From Sphingomonadales bacterium (GTDB taxonomy: Bacteria > Pseudomonadota > Alphaproteobacteria > Sphingomonadales > Sphingomonadaceae), in assembly GCA_013298745.1 (NCBI GenBank), contig JAAFIT010000073.1, positions 1 through 5,911 on the forward strand: a stretch of 5,911 nucleotides of DNA, given 5' to 3'. Positions 4,449 to 5,911 of this stretch are shown here, piece by piece (positions within the stretch are counted from its first letter, which is position 1; the number at the start of each line of letters is the position of its first letter). Below the pieces are notes generated by a model. It was not told the DNA's origin. It saw nothing but the letters and a program-made list of their open reading frames with translations, and ran no database searches. Position numbers and translations under genes: made by a program.

Positions 4449-5911
4449 TGTCGGCCTCCGCTATTGCGGTCGCGCGCAGGGCATCGAAGCTGGCTCGATC
4501 CGTCACGATGCTCTGGCGCTCGCGGCCCAGCCACAGGAACCCTTCCAGCGTCAGATCCTCCGGACGGTTCGTGAAATGGATGATTGTTGTCTGCTTGTCG
4601 GCGAAATGATCGAACACGGCCTGCAAACGGTTGCGCGTCACCATGTCGAACAAGGGGGACAAGACCAGAATGCGTGGCTCGGCTAGTACGGCAGAAGCGA
4701 GCCGCAGCTGCATTGTCTTGCCGAGGGACAGCGGATAGCCGGTGGAGGAGAGCATCGTCTGCATGCCATCGGGCAACATGGCGATACGATCATCGAGCCC
4801 GACAAGGTGGAGCGCGCGCATCATCGCCGCGGGATCGGCAAGTGGATTGGCTAGCGAAAGATATTCGGCAATGGTGCACTCGACCACAGCCGGACGGTCG
4901 AGGACCTGCACATCGGTGCGCAGTTCGAGCAGATCGAGAGAGCCGATATCGATGCCGCCGATGGTGATCAGCCCCTTGTCAGGCTTGCGGTGGCGCTTGA
5001 GCATGGTGGAGAACACACGTTCCATCCCCGGTGAGCCCTGGGCCACCAGCTTTACGCCATCGGGGATTGTCAGATTGAACTCGCCCGGTCCGGCGTTGTG
5101 AACGAAGCTGACCCGCGACATTGTGAGGCCGGAGCCGCGCGGCGGCAGCGGCACGGTGCGTTCCGGCGGCGGTGGTTCCTGCGGGATCGAATAGAGCAGC
5201 GAAAGCTCCTCGACGGCCGCAAAGAAATCATAATAATCATCAAGATACGCCGACATCTGCGAAATGCCGTAGAACACACCCGACAGGATCAGCTCGGCCG
5301 CAACCAACTGGCCGATCGACAATTGCTCCTGGATGACCAGCCAGCCGCCAAGCGCCAGCAGCCCGGCTGACGCCACGGCATACAGCACCGCCAGCGCGAC
5401 ATTCTGCGGCAGATAATAGCTGAAATGCTGCTTGTGCGCCTCGACATAGGCAGCGGTCACCTCTTCCGACCGGGCCAACGCGAAATCGATGTGCCGCGCA
5501 GATTTGTAGAAACCATTGGAGGCGCCGACGCTTTCCAGCCACTGGGCCGCTGCATATTTTTCGTGGCTGACGGTCAATGCCGTGCGCAGCGCACCGCGCG
5601 ACCAGACTCGCCATATCAACCACAGCAGCACGACAACGATGAAGTTGAAGGCCAGGAAAATCGGGTGATAAAAAGAGGTAACGATGATCCCGACCGCGCC
5701 CTGCAACAGGATGGTGAACCCGCCGATCAGCAACGACGGTACCGTCTTCTGGATGTTGATCATCTCGAAATAGCGGTTGAACAGATCGATGCGGCGGTTG
5801 TCGGCAAAGAACGGATTGGCGGCATTGATCGCCCGCATGGTGATATCGGCAACCAACCTCGCCATGAAGCGGCGGCGGAACAGCTCCATCATATAGGTGC
5901 GCATCAGGCCG
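4438..5911 (-). CDS. ABC-exporter subunit (TMD-NBD half-transporter) with a degenerate nucleotide-binding domain, N-terminus beyond window
   Basis: The frame stays open through the window edge, so at least the first two membrane helices are missing. Residue numbers here count from the Met at 5904. Membrane helices are visible at about 56-77, 81-100, 165-190 and 199-215, matching helices 3-6 of a type-1 exporter. A Pro-rich linker (241-256) leads to the NBD (about 258-488), whose fold landmarks survive: VKLVAQGSPG, GLITIGGIDIGSLDLLELR, TIAEYLSLANP, LRLASAVLAEPRILVL. The functional residues do not. Walker A reads GSPGMERV (290-297, Arg for Lys), the Q-loop Gln aligns with Asp336, the signature is LSLGK (392-396), Walker B ends L415-S416-P417 in place of Asp-Glu, and the switch His aligns with Asn446. 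ATP hydrolysis by this domain is therefore unlikely. It is probably the inactive half of a heterodimeric or fused exporter working with the HlyD and TolC proteins encoded next. An intact frame and conserved framework argue against a decaying pseudogene. Confidence 0.88.
   Translation of the reverse strand, partial: GLMRTYMMELFRRRFMARLVADITMRAINAANPFFADNRRIDLFNRYFEMINIQKTVPSLLIGGFTILLQGAVGIIVTSFYHPIFLAFNFIVVVLLWLIWRVWSRGALRTALTVSHEKYAAAQWLESVGASNGFYKSARHIDFALARSEEVTAAYVEAHKQHFSYYLPQNVALAVLYAVASAGLLALGGWLVIQEQLSIGQLVAAELILSGVFYGISQMSAYLDDYYDFFAAVEELSLLYSIPQEPPPPERTVPLPPRGSGLTMSRVSFVHNAGPGEFNLTIPDGVKLVAQGSPGMERVFSTMLKRHRKPDKGLITIGGIDIGSLDLLELRTDVQVLDRPAVVECTIAEYLSLANPLADPAAMMRALHLVGLDDRIAMLPDGMQTMLSSTGYPLSLGKTMQLRLASAVLAEPRILVLSPLFDMVTRNRLQAVFDHFADKQTTIIHFTNRPEDLTLEGFLWLGRERQSIVTDRASFDALRATAIAEADNGN
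4455..4459 (-). promoter_or_regulatory. Strong Shine-Dalgarno fixing the HlyD-family start
   Basis: On the minus strand GGAGG stands six bases before the ATG at 4448. It lies within the last codons of the ABC gene, and with the 11-bp gene overlap it shows that the adaptor is translated from the same mRNA. It is the only clearly strong ribosome-binding site in the window. Confidence 0.75.

Noticed and set aside
4438..5911. ABC subunit treated as a pseudogene
   Set aside because: There is no stop or frameshift across 490 codons, the spacing to the next gene is tight, and the hydrophobic framework of the NBD is kept. Loss of catalytic residues alone does not show decay.

Overview
This is a GC-rich, densely coding stretch with strong G/C third-position bias. 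The protein families and the short gene overlaps fit an alphaproteobacterium, most likely a member of the Sphingomonadales. That placement is an inference from gene style, not from a marker gene. I found no rRNA, tRNA, CRISPR array, insertion sequence or integrase.

The layout has three parts. (1) Positions 1-975, + strand: the tail of a probable nitronate monooxygenase / 2-nitropropane dioxygenase-type flavoprotein overlaps by ATGA with a crotonase-fold (enoyl-CoA hydratase/isomerase family) gene. This crotonase lacks both glutamates of the classical hydratase. A GC hairpin at 992-1010 sits between it and the convergent gene on the other strand. (2) Positions 1015-1741, - strand: two small genes. 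One encodes an uncharacterised four-helix membrane protein, preceded by an AT-rich promoter whose -10 region is enclosed by a perfect inverted repeat. The other encodes a stand-alone 77-residue lipoyl domain. (3) Positions 1913-5911, - strand: a tightly packed tripartite export operon, transcribed from high to low coordinates. Its genes are an ABC-exporter subunit cut by the window edge, an HlyD-type periplasmic adaptor and a TolC-type outer-membrane channel, with successive genes overlapping.

Together the operon products would form a type I secretion or efflux conduit from the inner membrane to the outside. Its most notable feature is that the nucleotide-binding domain of the ABC subunit has lost essentially every ATPase motif (Walker A Lys, Q-loop Gln, LSGGQ, Walker B Asp, catalytic Glu, switch His) while its reading frame and fold pattern are intact. 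It looks like a structural pseudo-ATPase half that would need an active partner, either encoded upstream of the window (beyond 5911) or fused at its missing N-terminus. No substrate gene is visible in the window.
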